The translations under genes were made by a program, and so were the position numbers. The notes beneath the pieces were generated by a model, which was given only the letters and a program-made list of their open reading frames with translations, was not told the origin of the DNA and did not search any database. From Actinomycetes bacterium (GTDB taxonomy: Bacteria; Actinomycetota; Acidimicrobiia; Acidimicrobiales; RAAP-2), in the NCBI GenBank assembly GCA_021844425.1, contig JAKBTL010000125.1:1-32177 (forward strand): DNA of 32,177 bases, given 5' to 3'. Positions 31,851 through 32,177 of this stretch are shown one piece after another (position 1 is the stretch's first letter; every line of letters begins with the position of its first letter).

Positions 31851-31955
31851 TCGTCACAGCACGGATCGTCACAGCACGGTTCGTCACAGCACGGTTCGTC
31901 GCAGCACGGTTCGTCGCAGTACGGTTCGTCGCAGTACGGATCGTCACAGAACGCC
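31851..31955. repeat. 15-bp intergenic tandem repeat (6 full copies plus one partial)
   Basis: Units of the type TCGTC(A/G)CAG(C/T)ACGG(A/T) repeat without gaps from 31851, with a degenerate seventh copy at 31941-31955. They sit in the ~317-bp gap between the divergent genes at 31685 and 32003. Translation in the open frames gives only low-complexity SSQHG or DEPCC repeats, so I treat it as non-coding. Nothing else is seen in this gap. Confidence 0.93.
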
Positions 31956-32002
31956 CATCTCCCCCACCTCGAGCGCCCATGCGAGCGCTGCATCCTGGAG
32001 GC

Positions 32003-32177
32003 ATGACGACGATCGCACCGGAGGCCACGGTCCTCCTCGAGTCGTGCACCAGCACCTGGATCTTCGACACGCAGCGGATGCGTTTCCGCAGGGTCGTGAA
32101 AGGGCTCGGCCTCACGTCGCGGGACGCGATCACCGCATGGCGTCCGTACTACGCGCTCGAGATCGACGGTGCGTCGG
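32003..32177 (+). CDS. Start of an unrecognised protein, cut by the window edge
   Basis: The frame from ATG 32003 stays open for 58 codons to the end of the window, with TGGAGG just upstream. It encodes a short hydrophilic N-terminus ('TTIAPEATVLLESCTSTWIF') followed by 'FRRVVKGLGLTSRDAITAWRPYYALEID'-type sequence in two parts. The mixed, non-repetitive composition and third-position GC bias are those of a real gene. No family is recognised from so short a piece. It is divergent from the eight-helix membrane protein, with the 15-bp repeat array between them. Confidence 0.7.
   Translation, partial: MTTIAPEATVLLESCTSTWIFDTQRMRFRRVVKGLGLTSRDAITAWRPYYALEIDGAS

Noticed and set aside
31851-31955. 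CRISPR-like array
   Set aside because: The 15-bp units are directly adjacent with no spacers and no cas genes nearby; it is a simple tandem repeat.
31239-32006. 255-residue plus-strand frame through the 15-bp repeat (SSQHG repeats)
   Set aside because: It lies mostly antisense to the membrane protein gene, and the rest is repeat translation; the ATG at 32003 with its own ribosome binding site is preferred.

Overview
The window is very GC-rich, gene-dense DNA of actinobacterial type. MurT/GatD, a mycobacterial-style FadE, many GTG starts, ATGA/GTGA stop-start overlaps, and TAnnnT boxes 6-9 nt upstream of start codons without a ribosome binding site (leaderless-type promoters) all point to Actinomycetota. 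A deep-branching class such as Acidimicrobiia is a guess only. There is no integrase, IS element, phage gene or CRISPR array, so this looks like chromosomal backbone with one unusual operon and one decayed regulatory locus.

Layout. 1-1.06 kb: tRNA-Val(CAC) and a three-helix membrane protein. 1.1-8.7 kb: a TetR regulator divergent from a tightly coupled five-gene operon: fatty acyl reductase fused to a HAD phosphatase, zinc-dependent dehydrogenase, LarA/DUF2088 protein, PlsC-type acyltransferase and GT2 glycosyltransferase. Two perfect palindromes 24 bp apart lie in the 67-bp divergent promoter region. This operon is the best candidate for an undescribed system, probably synthesis or remodelling of an acylated, glycosylated lipid or long-chain alcohol. 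8.7-10.85 kb: gatD and murT (lipid II amidation), transcribed leftward and overlapping the operon's last gene tail to tail. 10.85-11.2 kb: a regulatory intergenic region with a near-consensus leftward promoter and a strong hairpin.

11.2-19.8 kb, rightward: LysR regulator, tldD-tldE, an M20 peptidase, nadC and a triple-GAF PP2C phosphatase, the last two translationally overlapped. 19.8-22.35 kb, leftward: an acyl-CoA dehydrogenase with a tandem-repeat N-terminus and a KdpD-like sensor lacking its kinase half. Divergent from it is a frameshifted, internally deleted relic of kdpE. 22.9-24.35 kb: small membrane proteins. 24.4-27.1 kb, leftward: Fur-family regulator, O-methyltransferase, MFS transporter. 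27.25-30.3 kb: M48-type metalloprotease convergent with a large APC permease across a shared hairpin. 30.5-32.2 kb: a multi-helix membrane protein, a 15-bp tandem repeat, and the start of an unrecognised gene cut by the window edge.

No start site was checked experimentally; family calls rest on motifs read by eye, not on searches.
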